DNA of 64,000 nucleotides from DASZFV01 sp035549075 (lineage in GTDB: Bacteria > Myxococcota_A > Polyangia > Fen-1088). Both the position numbers and the translations under genes were made by a program. The stretch covers positions 9,966-73,965 of the forward strand of contig DASZRT010000054.1 in the NCBI GenBank assembly GCA_035549075.1. Direction: 5' to 3'. The notes under the pieces were generated by a model. That model was given only the letters and a program-made list of their open reading frames with translations. It had not been told where the DNA came from and searched no databases. How positions within the stretch are numbered: position 1 is the first letter of the stretch; the number at the start of each line of letters is the position of its first letter. Below are positions 1 through 9,476 of the stretch, piece after piece.

Positions 1-228
1 CTCGCACGGGTTCTTCTTGTCCTCGACCATCGTCATGATGAGGACCGTGAGCCCCGCGAGCGCCGCGCCGAGCACGACCGCCTTGAAGAGCCGGTGACGC
101 CGCCGGTACCTGTAGATGTCGACGTCGTCGACGGCGTCACGACCTTCGGGCGCCGGGCGCTTGCCCCCGCCCGCGCGCGCGAGCTCCACGTCCATGTCTT
201 CGAGCTCGTCGTCTTTATTGGCCGCCAC
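1..228 (-). CDS. hypothetical membrane protein, N-terminal part (cut by window edge)
   Basis: The reading frame is open from a GTG at 228 to the first base of the window. An acidic start (VAANKDDELEDMDVEL) is followed by an Arg-rich stretch (YRYRRHRLFK) and one hydrophobic segment (AVVLGAALAGLTVLIM, about residues 51-66), then a charged segment entering the next domain. This is the layout of a single-pass protein with a short cytoplasmic N-terminus; the rest is missing. An ATG at 195 is an alternative start. It is divergent from the endonuclease III gene with only about 25-58 bp between them. I do not recognise the family. Confidence 0.5.
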   Translation of the reverse strand, partial: MAANKDDELEDMDVELARAGGGKRPAPEGRDAVDDVDIYRYRRRHRLFKAVVLGAALAGLTVLIMTMVEDKKNPCE

Positions 229-253
229 GGCCCGATGCTATAACGCCGGGCCA

Positions 254-985
254 GTGAAGGCGAAGACCAAGGCCAAGACCAAGCCGATGACGGCGCGCGC
301 GCGCGTCGTCACCAAGGCGACGCGCAAGCCGCGTCGCGGGCCGTGGCCGCCCGACCCCGCGCGCGTGCGCTCGCTGCTCGACGGCCTCGAGGAGCTCTAC
401 CCCGACGTCGACTGCGAGCTCGACCGCGAGACGCCCTTCCAGCTCGTCGCCGCGACGATCCTGTCCGCGCAGTGCACCGACGAGCGCGTCAACATGGTCA
501 CGCCCTCGCTCTTCAAGGCCTACGGAACGCCGCAGTCGATGGCGAAGGCGCCGCTGCCCAAGCTCGAAGAGATCATCCGGTCGACCGGCTTCTTTCGCGC
601 CAAGGCGAAGAGCCTCAAGGGCATGGCGACCATGCTCGTCGAGAAGTTCGGCGGCGAGGTGCCGCGCACGCTCGCCGAGCTGGTTCAGCTGCCCGGCGTC
701 GCGCGCAAGACCGCGGGCGTCGTCCTCGGCACGGCCTACGGCCTCGCCGAGAACGTCGTCGTCGACACCCACGTCCAGCGCCTCGCGATGCGCCTCGGCC
801 TCACGCGCTCGCCCGACGTGAAGAAGATCGAGCAAGACCTCATGAAGGTCGTGCCGCAGGAGAACTGGATCCGCTTCTCCCACCAGGTGATCTGGCACGG
901 CCGCCGCGTCTGCTTCGCCCGCAAGCCCGTCTGCGAGACCTGCACCCTCGCCGCCTTCTGCCCCAGCGCCGGCCTCGAGACCTGA
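254..985 (+). CDS. nth: endonuclease III (DNA glycosylase/AP lyase)
   Basis: Base-excision-repair enzyme that removes oxidised pyrimidines and cleaves the abasic site. The helix-hairpin-helix LPGVARKTAGVVLG carries the catalytic Lys, and VDTHVQRLAMRLGL carries the catalytic Asp. The C-terminus has the complete [4Fe-4S] ligand set C-X6-C-X2-C-X5-C (CFARKPVCETCTLAAFC). I start at the GTG at 254, which gives a Lys/Thr-rich basic leader; the ATG at 287 is equally possible. The frame stays open further upstream, but that part would overlap the divergent gene and has no signal-like content. The enzyme core is normal length. Confidence 0.95.
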   Translation: MKAKTKAKTKPMTARARVVTKATRKPRRGPWPPDPARVRSLLDGLEELYPDVDCELDRETPFQLVAATILSAQCTDERVNMVTPSLFKAYGTPQSMAKAPLPKLEEIIRSTGFFRAKAKSLKGMATMLVEKFGGEVPRTLAELVQLPGVARKTAGVVLGTAYGLAENVVVDTHVQRLAMRLGLTRSPDVKKIEQDLMKVVPQENWIRFSHQVIWHGRRVCFARKPVCETCTLAAFCPSAGLET

Positions 986-992
986 GGTCGGG

Positions 993-1406
993 TCAAGCGA
1001 GGAGGTTGTGGAAGGGCCGGCGGTTCTTCCAGCGATAGGCGCCGAAGTCGCGGCGGTCCGTCGACAGGATCCGGCCGCTGCCGAGATGCTCGGCCAGAAT
1101 GACGAGTGAGGCGTCGGCGAGGTCCATGGGGAGGTCGCGGTACTTCCGCATGAGCTCGGCGATGCGAGGCAGATGATCTACCTCCAGGTCGAATAGCTCG
1201 AACGCCCTACGTGTGGCCCCAGCGATGAAGCGATCGACGGCGCCGGCCCCGAGTCGGTGCGCCAGGAGATGACACGTCTCGGTGACGATGGGCCACGTCG
1301 TCACGAGCGACTCGGTTACGTTTTCGAGGGCCCGCTTCGCACGCGCATGGTCGTCGTCGCGCGTATTGCCGAGTGCCAGAAAGAAGCCCGTGTCGGCGAT
1401 GATCAC
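993..1406 (-). CDS. PIN-domain toxin (VapC-like RNase)
   Basis: 137-residue PIN-fold protein, expected to be a metal-dependent endoribonuclease and the toxin of a type II toxin-antitoxin pair. The acidic residues expected at the active site are present: Asp5 (IIADTGFF), Glu43 (VTETCHLL), Asp98 (MDLADASL) and Asp117 (LSTDRRDF). Its ATG overlaps the stop of the upstream antitoxin gene by 4 nt (ATGA), so translation is coupled, antitoxin first. The target RNA cannot be read from sequence. Confidence 0.88.
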   Translation of the reverse strand: MIIADTGFFLALGNTRDDDHARAKRALENVTESLVTTWPIVTETCHLLAHRLGAGAVDRFIAGATRRAFELFDLEVDHLPRIAELMRKYRDLPMDLADASLVILAEHLGSGRILSTDRRDFGAYRWKNRRPFHNLLA

Positions 1407-1657
1407 GCGCCGTGCTTTTTGCCGAGCGACTTCGTGAGCTCGGCTTTGTAGGTGCGAGACAGGTCGGCGGGGCCAGCGGCGCAGCCGATGAAATCGGCGA
1501 GGAGCTCGGCCGGTCGTGCCGCTTTCGCAACGGCCACGTAGTACGACTCGAGCGAAGCCTTGACGATCTCGGTCGTCGAACGCCCCGTCTTTTTGCGAAT
1601 GGCCTCGACCTTCCGGGCGAGGTCCGGGTCGAGCCGGGCGTTGATCCGAAATGTCAT
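1403..1657 (-). CDS. ribbon-helix-helix antitoxin of the PIN-toxin pair
   Basis: 84-residue protein whose N-terminus (MTFRINARLDPDLARKVEAI, then a KKTGRSTTEIVKASL helix pair) has the beta-strand/helix/helix pattern of RHH/CopG-type DNA-binding antitoxins. The C-terminal half would wrap the toxin. It lies directly upstream of the PIN gene with a 4-nt overlap. Such antitoxins normally repress their own promoter, which would lie between 1658 and 1708, the gap to the next gene upstream. Confidence 0.82.
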   Translation of the reverse strand: MTFRINARLDPDLARKVEAIRKKTGRSTTEIVKASLESYYVAVAKAARPAELLADFIGCAAGPADLSRTYKAELTKSLGKKHGA

Positions 1658-1708
1658 ACGACCAGTATGACAGAGGCTGCCCCGGCCATCAAACGCCCGA
1701 GACGCCGC

Positions 1709-2698
1709 TCAGCGGAGCTGCAGGTCGACGCGCAGCGCGAGGGGCGTGTCGGGGCCGCGGGCGAGCACGCCCATGTCGGGCGCGTGGCTGGGCACGCCTC
1801 CCGAGCGGTACTCTTGGCAGCGATCGAAGAAGGCGCGCGTCGTCTTGGGCATGGGCGTGCGCGCGCGGGTGACGTGAAACACGAGGTCGCGCGCCTGCAG
1901 CAAGAGGCGCACGCCCTGCGCCGCGCGGTACAGCTCGGCGGGCGTCGCCGCCGCGGGGTTCGCCGGCAAGATCGGCTCGAAGGCCGCGAGCGCCTCGCCC
2001 GCCGTCACCATCGCCGTCCACACGTTGAAGATCTCGGGATCGGTCTGCAGCGTCTCGCACTTCGCCTTCGCGACGGTCGCGAACTCGACGACGAGCGGCT
2101 CGAGCCCCGTGAACATGGGCCGCGAACAGAGCGTCTCGATGAGCTCGGCCGCGACGCGATCGACGTCGGTCATCGTCTGCGCGATCTTCACATAGCGGCT
2201 CTTGTAGAACTCCTCGATGGGGAACGCGAAGGCCTTGAAGGGCTCGCCCCACAGCTCGTCGATGCCCTCTTCGCCGCTGCGGTGCAGGACCATGCGGCCG
2301 AGCTCGAGCGCCTCCTGCAGGTGCTCGCCGCACTGACGCACGAGCTCGTTGTCCGAACGAATCTCGACGCCGAGCGCCTGCAGCTCGACCACCTTCGTGA
2401 ACACGTCGGTCGCGCGGTTGAACAGCGCGCCCGCGAGCATCGCGCCCTTGACGCGCGCGCGGCGCGGATCGCTCTCGGTCTGGAAGGCGCGCCGCGCCTC
2501 TTCGAGGCGGTTGCCGGGGATGTTGATGCCGTGCTCGACGTGGTTGAAGAGCCGCCGCGTGAGCGCCTCGATGAGCCGCTTCTTCGCGAGCAGCGTGTCG
2601 GCCGGCGCATCGTACGCCTTGATCCAGTAGCCGTCGTGGTACACGCGCCACTGCCCGTCGATGACCCTCTTCGCGCCCCGGGGAATCGCCTCGTCCAT
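1709..2698 (-). CDS. conserved-looking helical hypothetical protein
   Basis: 329-residue soluble protein with no signal peptide or membrane segment. It is dominated by long amphipathic helices (for example LIEALTRRLFNHVEHGINIP and GEHLQEALELGRMVLHRSGE). Codon use is that of a genuine gene in this genome, whereas the overlapping opposite-strand frame is Arg/His-rich and looks like a shadow. The N-terminus (GQWRVYHDGYWIKAYDAP) resembles a small beta module. I cannot assign a family or function. It may share transcription direction with the toxin-antitoxin pair downstream but has no obvious link to it. Confidence 0.6.
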   Translation of the reverse strand: MDEAIPRGAKRVIDGQWRVYHDGYWIKAYDAPADTLLAKKRLIEALTRRLFNHVEHGINIPGNRLEEARRAFQTESDPRRARVKGAMLAGALFNRATDVFTKVVELQALGVEIRSDNELVRQCGEHLQEALELGRMVLHRSGEEGIDELWGEPFKAFAFPIEEFYKSRYVKIAQTMTDVDRVAAELIETLCSRPMFTGLEPLVVEFATVAKAKCETLQTDPEIFNVWTAMVTAGEALAAFEPILPANPAAATPAELYRAAQGVRLLLQARDLVFHVTRARTPMPKTTRAFFDRCQEYRSGGVPSHAPDMGVLARGPDTPLALRVDLQLR

Positions 2699-2806
2699 GC
2701 CTCGCCTCGTAGCGACGATGCTACGCGCCTGGCACGCGGCCGCGACAGTCAGACCGCGGCTTCGTTCAACAATTTACGGAGCCGAAATCAGCGCGAAATC
2801 CACCGG

Positions 2807-3988
2807 CTAACCGCCGAAATACACCTCGTCGTAGGCGCACGTCGCGTCTTTGTCGGCGGGCTGCGGGTAGTCGACGAGCTGGCCCTCGTAGTTGCGGAGG
2901 GTCCATTTGTCGGGGCCGCGCGAGACGACGTAGTCGGGGCCGATGCTCACCTTGCCCATGCCGCCGGGCGTGTCGATCACGAGGTGCGGGATCGCGAGGC
3001 CCGAGATGTGGCCGCGCAGCTGCTGCATGAGCTCGATGCCGGTCTCGACCGACGTGCGCAGGTGCGACGTGCCCGCGGCGACGTCGCCCTGGAACAGGTA
3101 GTACGGGCGCACGCGGCAACGCAGCAGCTCGGTGAACAGCTTGCGCAGCACCTTCACCGACGAGTTCACGCCGCGCAGGAGCACGGTCTGGTTGCCCATG
3201 GGGATGCCGGCGTCGGCGAGCTTCTCGCACGCGGCGCGCGCGAGGGGCGTCAGCTCCTTGGGGTGGTTGAAGTGCGTGTTGATGAAGAGCGGGTGATACT
3301 TCTTCAGCATCGCGCACAGCTCGTCGGTCACGCGCATCGGCAGCACGACGGGCACGCGCGTGCCGATGCGAATGATCTCGACGTGGGGGATCGCGCGAAG
3401 CGCGCTCACGATCTCTTCGAGGCGCGACGTCGACAGCGTGAGCGGGTCGCCGCCCGAGATGAGGACGTCGCGGATCGCGGGCGTCCGTCGGATGTAGTCG
3501 AGCGCCTCGGCGAGGTCGTCCTTCGACATGGGCGCCTCGCCCTTGCCGACGAGGCGGCGCCTGTTGCAGTGGCGGCAGTAGATCGCGCAGCGATCGAGCG
3601 CGAGCAGCAGGCAGCGATCGGGGTAGCGGTGGAAGATGCCGGTCGCGGGCGAGTGGCTGTCCTCGCCCAGCGGATCGAGCAAGTCGCCGGGCTCGTTGTG
3701 CAGCTCGCGCCCGCGCGGGATGACCTGCATGCGCACGGGGCAGTCGGGCCGGTCCTTGTCGATGAGCGAGAAGTAGTACGGCGTGACGGCGACGCGGAAG
3801 TGCCCGGGCGCGGCGTCGAGGCCGGCCTCCTCCTCGGGCGTGAGCGGCAGCCGAGCCGCGATCTCTTCCTTGGTCGAGATGCGGTTGCGCAGCTGCCAAC
3901 GCCAGTCGATTTCGTCTGTAACAATAGCAAGCGAAGCCGAAAAAGAGGCCAATTGCACCGCCCCGGAATTCACGTTGTACTCACTCAT
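2807..3988 (-). CDS. kamA: lysine 2,3-aminomutase (radical SAM, PLP)
   Basis: Radical-SAM/PLP enzyme that interconverts L-lysine and L-beta-lysine. The cluster motif is C134-X3-C138-X2-C141 (CAIYCRHC). The PLP lysine is K346 in IDTPGGMGK. Asp302 (FQGD) and Asp339 (VIDTPGG) match the two aspartates that bind the substrate lysine amino group in clostridial KamA, which favours lysine over glutamate as substrate. The 393-residue length fits KamA better than the shorter EpmB. No beta-lysine acetyltransferase gene is adjacent, so the use (osmolyte, antibiotic side chain, catabolism) is open. The first ~28 residues are encoded in much lower-GC DNA than the rest. Confidence 0.9.
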   Translation of the reverse strand: MSEYNVNSGAVQLASFSASLAIVTDEIDWRWQLRNRISTKEEIAARLPLTPEEEAGLDAAPGHFRVAVTPYYFSLIDKDRPDCPVRMQVIPRGRELHNEPGDLLDPLGEDSHSPATGIFHRYPDRCLLLALDRCAIYCRHCNRRRLVGKGEAPMSKDDLAEALDYIRRTPAIRDVLISGGDPLTLSTSRLEEIVSALRAIPHVEIIRIGTRVPVVLPMRVTDELCAMLKKYHPLFINTHFNHPKELTPLARAACEKLADAGIPMGNQTVLLRGVNSSVKVLRKLFTELLRCRVRPYYLFQGDVAAGTSHLRTSVETGIELMQQLRGHISGLAIPHLVIDTPGGMGKVSIGPDYVVSRGPDKWTLRNYEGQLVDYPQPADKDATCAYDEVYFGG

Positions 3989-4037
3989 GCCAACTAAAGC
4001 CTAAGCAGAACTGCTCCAGAGACACCTGCACAATCTT

Positions 4038-4616
4038 TTATTGTGTCCGAGCACGCTCCACCCAAGCTGTAGTTTCATTGTTTACTTTTGAATACGAGAA
4101 AGTTACTCCCTGCGAAAAAGGACCTTTTGTCAGAGCAAACGGAAGGTTCCTTTGAGCCTCCAGGTTATCGTTCGCAACTATGACCCTACATAGAGTCGCG
4201 GCACATTTTACGTCCCTAAGGCGCGCACCTTGAAACGCTAGAGTCCGAAACTCATCTTCAATTTCTTGTGTTTCTTTCTTGCCCCAGATGGGATCGGCCT
4301 GCTCTTCGTGCATCCTCGCCTCTAAAGTCTCGAACACTTTCTTTGAGCGGTCGAGCTCCTCAGACGGTGAAAGAAAAGAGTGCGGTTGTTGTACCAGAGA
4401 GTCTTTTTCCACAATAGCCTGCCGGGCAACTTGATTCGCCTTCAGAGTAGAAGGCCAAGGAAGCCTTCGGGGTTCTTTAACTGCCTGTTCCGCCTCACCA
4501 GATGCTCGATCCTCTTGTGCTGTCAATCTGCGATCCCGACGTTGAAGTCGACTCCGCACGCCCAAGCCTCCGACTACGATCAAGACGAGAAGAAGCGCTG
4601 CGCTCAGACGCAACAT
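4038..4616 (-). CDS. hypothetical membrane-anchored protein (low-GC patch)
   Basis: 192 residues. The N-terminal hydrophobic stretch LRLSAALLLVLIVVGGLGV followed by RSRLQRRDRR looks like a signal anchor. The rest is hydrophilic with charged helices and two cysteines (VKCAATLCRVIV) that could form a disulfide outside the membrane. The DNA is visibly AT-richer than the neighbouring genes. It lies 14 nt downstream of the next gene on the same strand, so the two are probably co-transcribed. I do not recognise the family. Confidence 0.6.
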   Translation of the reverse strand: MLRLSAALLLVLIVVGGLGVRSRLQRRDRRLTAQEDRASGEAEQAVKEPRRLPWPSTLKANQVARQAIVEKDSLVQQPHSFLSPSEELDRSKKVFETLEARMHEEQADPIWGKKETQEIEDEFRTLAFQGARLRDVKCAATLCRVIVANDNLEAQRNLPFALTKGPFSQGVTFSYSKVNNETTAWVERARTQ

Positions 4617-4630
4617 AGTCGATTACATCC

Positions 4631-5164
4631 TTAGTTGCCGCAACCCTCAAAATACAAGGCCGAAACGGCACTGTTACCGTCCGCAGTTGAAGGCGGCAAC
4701 GAACACATGACGACAAGATATCGCGACAATGTAGTTGACGTCGTTCCAATACCGACGTCCTGAGAGGCAGACTGATCACCAACTGACGACGCGCTATAGC
4801 TCTGAAAGACACTTCCATCGCTAAACAACGAGTAGAGCGTGCAATTTACATTAGTGGTGCTGTTTCTGTCGTACACCGAGACAATTGGATTGTAATACGA
4901 GTTGTAGGAACAGGAACCTCCGCTTGGCGTGGACGACAAATTCACGTCATACGGCACAGCTATGGGGCAAATCACCGTCGCAGATGACGAAGAGCTGTAG
5001 TTTGAGATTCCCCATTGGGTCAGGCCTGTAATGCTCTGAGAGCCATTCATTGGCTGACAAAAACTGCCATGGTAGTAATAAAATTTTTGGCTAACAGCCC
5101 AAGCGCGAGATACCACACAAAAAACCGCCCCAAAAATTACGACCTTCAGCCACATCGTTTTCAT
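4631..5164 (-). CDS. secreted Ser/Tyr-rich hypothetical protein (low-GC patch)
   Basis: The start at 5164 is set by a strong Shine-Dalgarno (GGAGGAG) four nt upstream, giving a signal peptide (MKTMWLKVVIFGAVFCVV, cleavage near SRAWA). The mature part is about 155 residues, rich in Ser, Tyr, Asn and Thr, with several cysteines, and probably beta-structured (YYNPIVSVYDRNSTTNVNC). It resembles small exported proteins of unknown function in myxobacteria, but I cannot name a family. The composition is AT-richer than the genome. It is the middle gene of three on the minus strand. Confidence 0.65.
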   Translation of the reverse strand: MKTMWLKVVIFGAVFCVVSRAWAVSQKFYYYHGSFCQPMNGSQSITGLTQWGISNYSSSSSATVICPIAVPYDVNLSSTPSGGSCSYNSYYNPIVSVYDRNSTTNVNCTLYSLFSDGSVFQSYSASSVGDQSASQDVGIGTTSTTLSRYLVVMCSLPPSTADGNSAVSALYFEGCGN

Positions 5165-5256
5165 CGCTCTCCTCCAATGTGTTCCCCCCAACATTCGGAT
5201 CCTAGAGCGAGTCCTATCGGTGAGTCAATCTCATAACCTAAGGACTCGCCCAAACA

Positions 5257-5754
5257 CTACCGGTCTGACTCTATGCCCTCTGCATCTAGTGCTCTCTCTA
5301 TGCTTGTGTCACTGGGATGAGCGGCATCATCCGTTGTCGCTGAACTGGCCCCGGCGTCAGCCTGATCGGGCGCTTTGTTTTCAGTTAGGACAACCACCAT
5401 TGCCGTCTGTTGTCCGATCTCGACGTGGTCCTGTCTTGTGTAGCCCGAATAGTCCACATATCCCTCAGTTCCACCAACGACACCAAGCGCGTCGATGGAG
5501 ATACTGATGGGCGCTGAATATGTCCGGTCCAGACTAACGCTGAAACTTGCAGGAAAAACAATCGGCTCATCAGCTGGATCCCTAGGCACATAGAATGCCC
5601 GCGCGTCAATTCCAGCCGAAACAGTGACATATAGCTGATTCGCGAGGATCGTCCTGGGAGCCGCGACCTCCACATACAAAACGGTGTCCGACTTCGCGCA
5701 GCCCGCGAAGGACGCGGCGACGAACGCGAGCACGATCAAAGACGACGCGCGCAT
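5257..5754 (-). CDS. lipoprotein of unknown function
   Basis: The start at the ATG at 5754 gives a lipoprotein signal (IVLAFVAASFAGC). The mature part is about 145 residues with beta-strand patterns (VLYVEVAAPR, YVTVSAGIDARAFYVP) and an Ala/Asp/Ser-rich C-terminal tail. The start codon is 2 nt from the stop of the upstream TPR gene, so they form an operon. The signal-peptide codons are GC-rich like the genome, while codons after about 5680 are AT-richer, as if the mature part had been replaced. Function unknown. Confidence 0.7.
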   Translation of the reverse strand: MRASSLIVLAFVAASFAGCAKSDTVLYVEVAAPRTILANQLYVTVSAGIDARAFYVPRDPADEPIVFPASFSVSLDRTYSAPISISIDALGVVGGTEGYVDYSGYTRQDHVEIGQQTAMVVVLTENKAPDQADAGASSATTDDAAHPSDTSIERALDAEGIESDR

Positions 5755-5756
5755 GT

Positions 5757-6491
5757 TCAGAACCGGTAGTTCCCGTAGTCCGTCATCGGCAGCGCCTCGG
5801 GCTTCGGGCGCAGGAACACGTAGCCCGCGACGCCGCCACCGACGGCGACGACGGCGAGCGTCGTCCACAGCAGCCAGTGCGAGCCGTGGTTCTCGTCGCG
5901 CGCGGTCTCCTTCGGCGTCGTGGGCTTCGCCTCGACGAGCAAATTCGGCTCGCCTTGTGCGGGCGGTGGCAGAGGTAGAAACGGCATCGCCTCGGGCTTC
6001 GGCGCGGCGGCTGGAGGCGGCGGAGGCGGCGCCGCGGCGACTGGTGGCGGCGGCACAGGGCGTACGGGCGGCGGAACCGGCGCCGTCGAACGCGTGGCTA
6101 CCGGCGGCGCCGTCGGACGCGCGACGGGCGCGACCACCTTTGCAGGCGGAGGCGCCGCCGGCTTCTCGAGCGTCGCGATGCGCGCCTCGATGTCGGCGCG
6201 GTTGGGCGCGCCGGGGAAGCCCTCGAGGAAGCCGCGGTAGTCTTCGGCGGCCTTCGCGTTCTCACCCAGGCGGCGGTAGCACTCGCCGCGGTTGAACAAG
6301 ACGATCGGGTCGCGCAGCTTCTCGTACGCGGCCGTGTACTCCTTCACGGCCGCCGCGCACTTGCCCTCACCCGCCAGCTCGTTCGCGCGCTTGAGGTTCT
6401 GCTTTCCGTCGCCGCCGCCGTGATGCTGACGCGCGGACGCCGGCCCGGCGGCGAGAAGGCACACGAGCAGCACGGCCGCCGGTACTCTCAT
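5757..6491 (-). CDS. periplasmic TPR protein with proline-rich linker and C-terminal membrane helix
   Basis: 244 residues from the ATG at 6491. There is a cleavable signal (MRVPAAVLLVCLLAAGPASA), then a TPR-like helical region (residues about 30-105: ANELAGEGKCAAAVKEYTAA, LFNRGECYRRLGENAKAAED). A long Pro/Ala/Val linker (about 110-185) follows, then a transmembrane helix (WLLWTTLAVVAVGGGVAGYV) and a short tail. This architecture is common in myxobacterial envelope proteins, where the linker is thought to span the periplasm. It is in an operon with the lipoprotein at 5257-5754. Partner unknown. Confidence 0.75.
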   Translation of the reverse strand: MRVPAAVLLVCLLAAGPASARQHHGGGDGKQNLKRANELAGEGKCAAAVKEYTAAYEKLRDPIVLFNRGECYRRLGENAKAAEDYRGFLEGFPGAPNRADIEARIATLEKPAAPPPAKVVAPVARPTAPPVATRSTAPVPPPVRPVPPPPVAAAPPPPPPAAAPKPEAMPFLPLPPPAQGEPNLLVEAKPTTPKETARDENHGSHWLLWTTLAVVAVGGGVAGYVFLRPKPEALPMTDYGNYRF

Positions 6492-6540
6492 GCACGTCAA
6501 GTTTCGCGTCGCGCCCCTCGGCGCGCAACTTTGCGCGTGT

Positions 6541-6900
6541 TTAAGGTCGACCGACCTGGTTGCGCCCGAGCCGCCGCACGTACCCCGAGAGCGACTGGAT
6601 CTTCGGCAGGCTCAACCCAGCGCCGAACGCGGGCATCTGGCCTTTGCCCGCCATGATCGTGCGCTGGATGTCCTCGGTGCGCACGGTCGCGAGGAACGCC
6701 GGGTCGTGGAAGTCGCGCACGTTGGGCATCGTCTTGCGGATCTCGGGATCGCCGTGCCCGTCCAGGCCGTGACAGCGCGCGCAGTTCTGCGCGTACATGA
6801 CCGCGGGATCGATCGGCACAGGCGGGCCCGCGTCGACCTCGCAGGCGGCGAAGCCAGTCGCGACGAGCGCGAGCGCGAGCGCCCGAGCGATGCGCGTCAC
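6541..6900 (-). CDS. lipoprotein c-type cytochrome (monoheme)
   Basis: About 119 residues from the GTG at 6900, placed directly after the thiC stop. A lipobox (ALVATGFAAC) implies lipid attachment to the outer face of a membrane. The heme motif is CARCH and a plausible axial Met lies in GKGQMPAFG. The size fits a single cytochrome c domain with a short linker. The gene follows thiC by one nucleotide, so it is co-transcribed with a cytoplasmic biosynthetic enzyme, with no functional link apparent. Confidence 0.85.
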   Translation of the reverse strand: MTRIARALALALVATGFAACEVDAGPPVPIDPAVMYAQNCARCHGLDGHGDPEIRKTMPNVRDFHDPAFLATVRTEDIQRTIMAGKGQMPAFGAGLSLPKIQSLSGYVRRLGRNQVGRP

Positions 6901-6901
6901 C

Positions 6902-8563
<1,662 letters not shown>

Positions 8564-8648
8564 CTTCGATCTCGCTTCAAAACGAAGGGCTAACTTAACG
8601 TGCGTCGCCCTGATTGCAAAGACGCCTGAAAAGTCGGGCGACGCCCGC

Positions 8649-9419
8649 TCAGTTCCAGTACTTCTGGCTGCGCGTCACGCGCCGCGGGGGCGCGCCGCCG
8701 TCGAGGACCTTGTAGCGCTGCCGGCCCGCGCGCAACCGCAGCGCGTGCATCACCTGCCGCACGCCGCCCGGCGCGGCGAGCAGCCAGCCCGCCGCCGCCG
8801 CGACGACGGCGCCCGCGACGGCCGCGAGATCGCGCCGCCCCAAGCTCATGAGGATGGCGATCGCCACGAAGAAGATCGCCGTGTGCGTCGCCTTGAAGGC
8901 GAGCCCCGGGATGACCTGCGTCGGCACGGGCCCCCACACGCGCGCGAAGGCGACGAACAGCCCGAGGATCGCGAGCGACGGCCCGATGTAGATGCTCTTC
9001 GCGCCGAACACGCCTGAGACCAGCGCGATGGCGACGTTGGCGAGCACACCCGCGCCCAGGAACAGGATCAGGAACCGCTTCGTGCCCAGCTTGCGCTCGA
9101 GCGAGCCGCCCACGAACCAGATGCCGAGCAGGTCGAGCAGCAGAAACAGCAGCTCGCGCCCGTCGTTCTCGATGTGCAGGAACATCGCCGTGAGCGGCTG
9201 CCACGGCGCGTGGAGCAGGTCGGGCGACACCGAGAGCTTCACGAGCATGAGCTCGCGCACCTCGTGCACGAGCAAGAACACGAGGTACAGGAGCACGTTG
9301 ACGACGAGGATCGCCTTGATCGCGGGCGTCAGACGCGCCGCGAACGGCTGTATCCACGAAGGACCAGACGACGTGTTCGACGACGTGCTCGTTCCGCGAC
9401 GCCGGGGCAGGTCGCTCAT
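8649..9419 (-). CDS. rhomboid-like membrane protein, probably lacking protease activity
   Basis: 256 residues with about six hydrophobic segments. The rhomboid-type order is visible: the loop PWQPLTAMFLH, then the helix LLDLLGIWFVGGSLERKLGT, then GPSLAILGLF where rhomboid proteases have GxSG. The serine is kept but the following Gly is Leu. The last helix (LAAVAGAVVAAAAGWLLA) has no histidine where the catalytic HxxG would be expected. It therefore looks like a rhomboid pseudoprotease or a transport/chaperone relative. A Ser/Thr-rich cytoplasmic N-terminus precedes the first helix. Confidence 0.6.
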   Translation of the reverse strand: MSDLPRRRGTSTSSNTSSGPSWIQPFAARLTPAIKAILVVNVLLYLVFLLVHEVRELMLVKLSVSPDLLHAPWQPLTAMFLHIENDGRELLFLLLDLLGIWFVGGSLERKLGTKRFLILFLGAGVLANVAIALVSGVFGAKSIYIGPSLAILGLFVAFARVWGPVPTQVIPGLAFKATHTAIFFVAIAILMSLGRRDLAAVAGAVVAAAAGWLLAAPGGVRQVMHALRLRAGRQRYKVLDGGAPPRRVTRSQKYWN

Positions 9420-9476
9420 CGCCGACAGCTTAGCTCATGGCGCGCGCGCCGGCATGGCCGCGACGCTCATCCCGGT

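Noticed and set aside
2807..3988. EpmB (EF-P lysine aminomutase)
   Set aside because: Length and both substrate-lysine aspartates fit free-lysine KamA, and no epmA or efp gene is near.
1412..3997. 861-codon plus-strand reading frame opposite the hypothetical helical protein and kamA
   Set aside because: Arg/His/Ala/Leu-rich translation with no domain pattern; it mirrors the codon bias of the real minus-strand genes. The same reasoning removes long shadow frames such as 26965-29586, 33228-35795 and 43882-46350.
4029..4045. Terminator hairpin CACAAT-ctttt-ATTGTG
   Set aside because: It overlaps the stop codon of the gene at 4038-4616, has only six base pairs and no adjacent U-run on the transcript.
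8564..8648. TPP riboswitch upstream of thiC
   Set aside because: The conserved riboswitch blocks and the expected stem arrangement are not present in these 85 bp on the coding strand.
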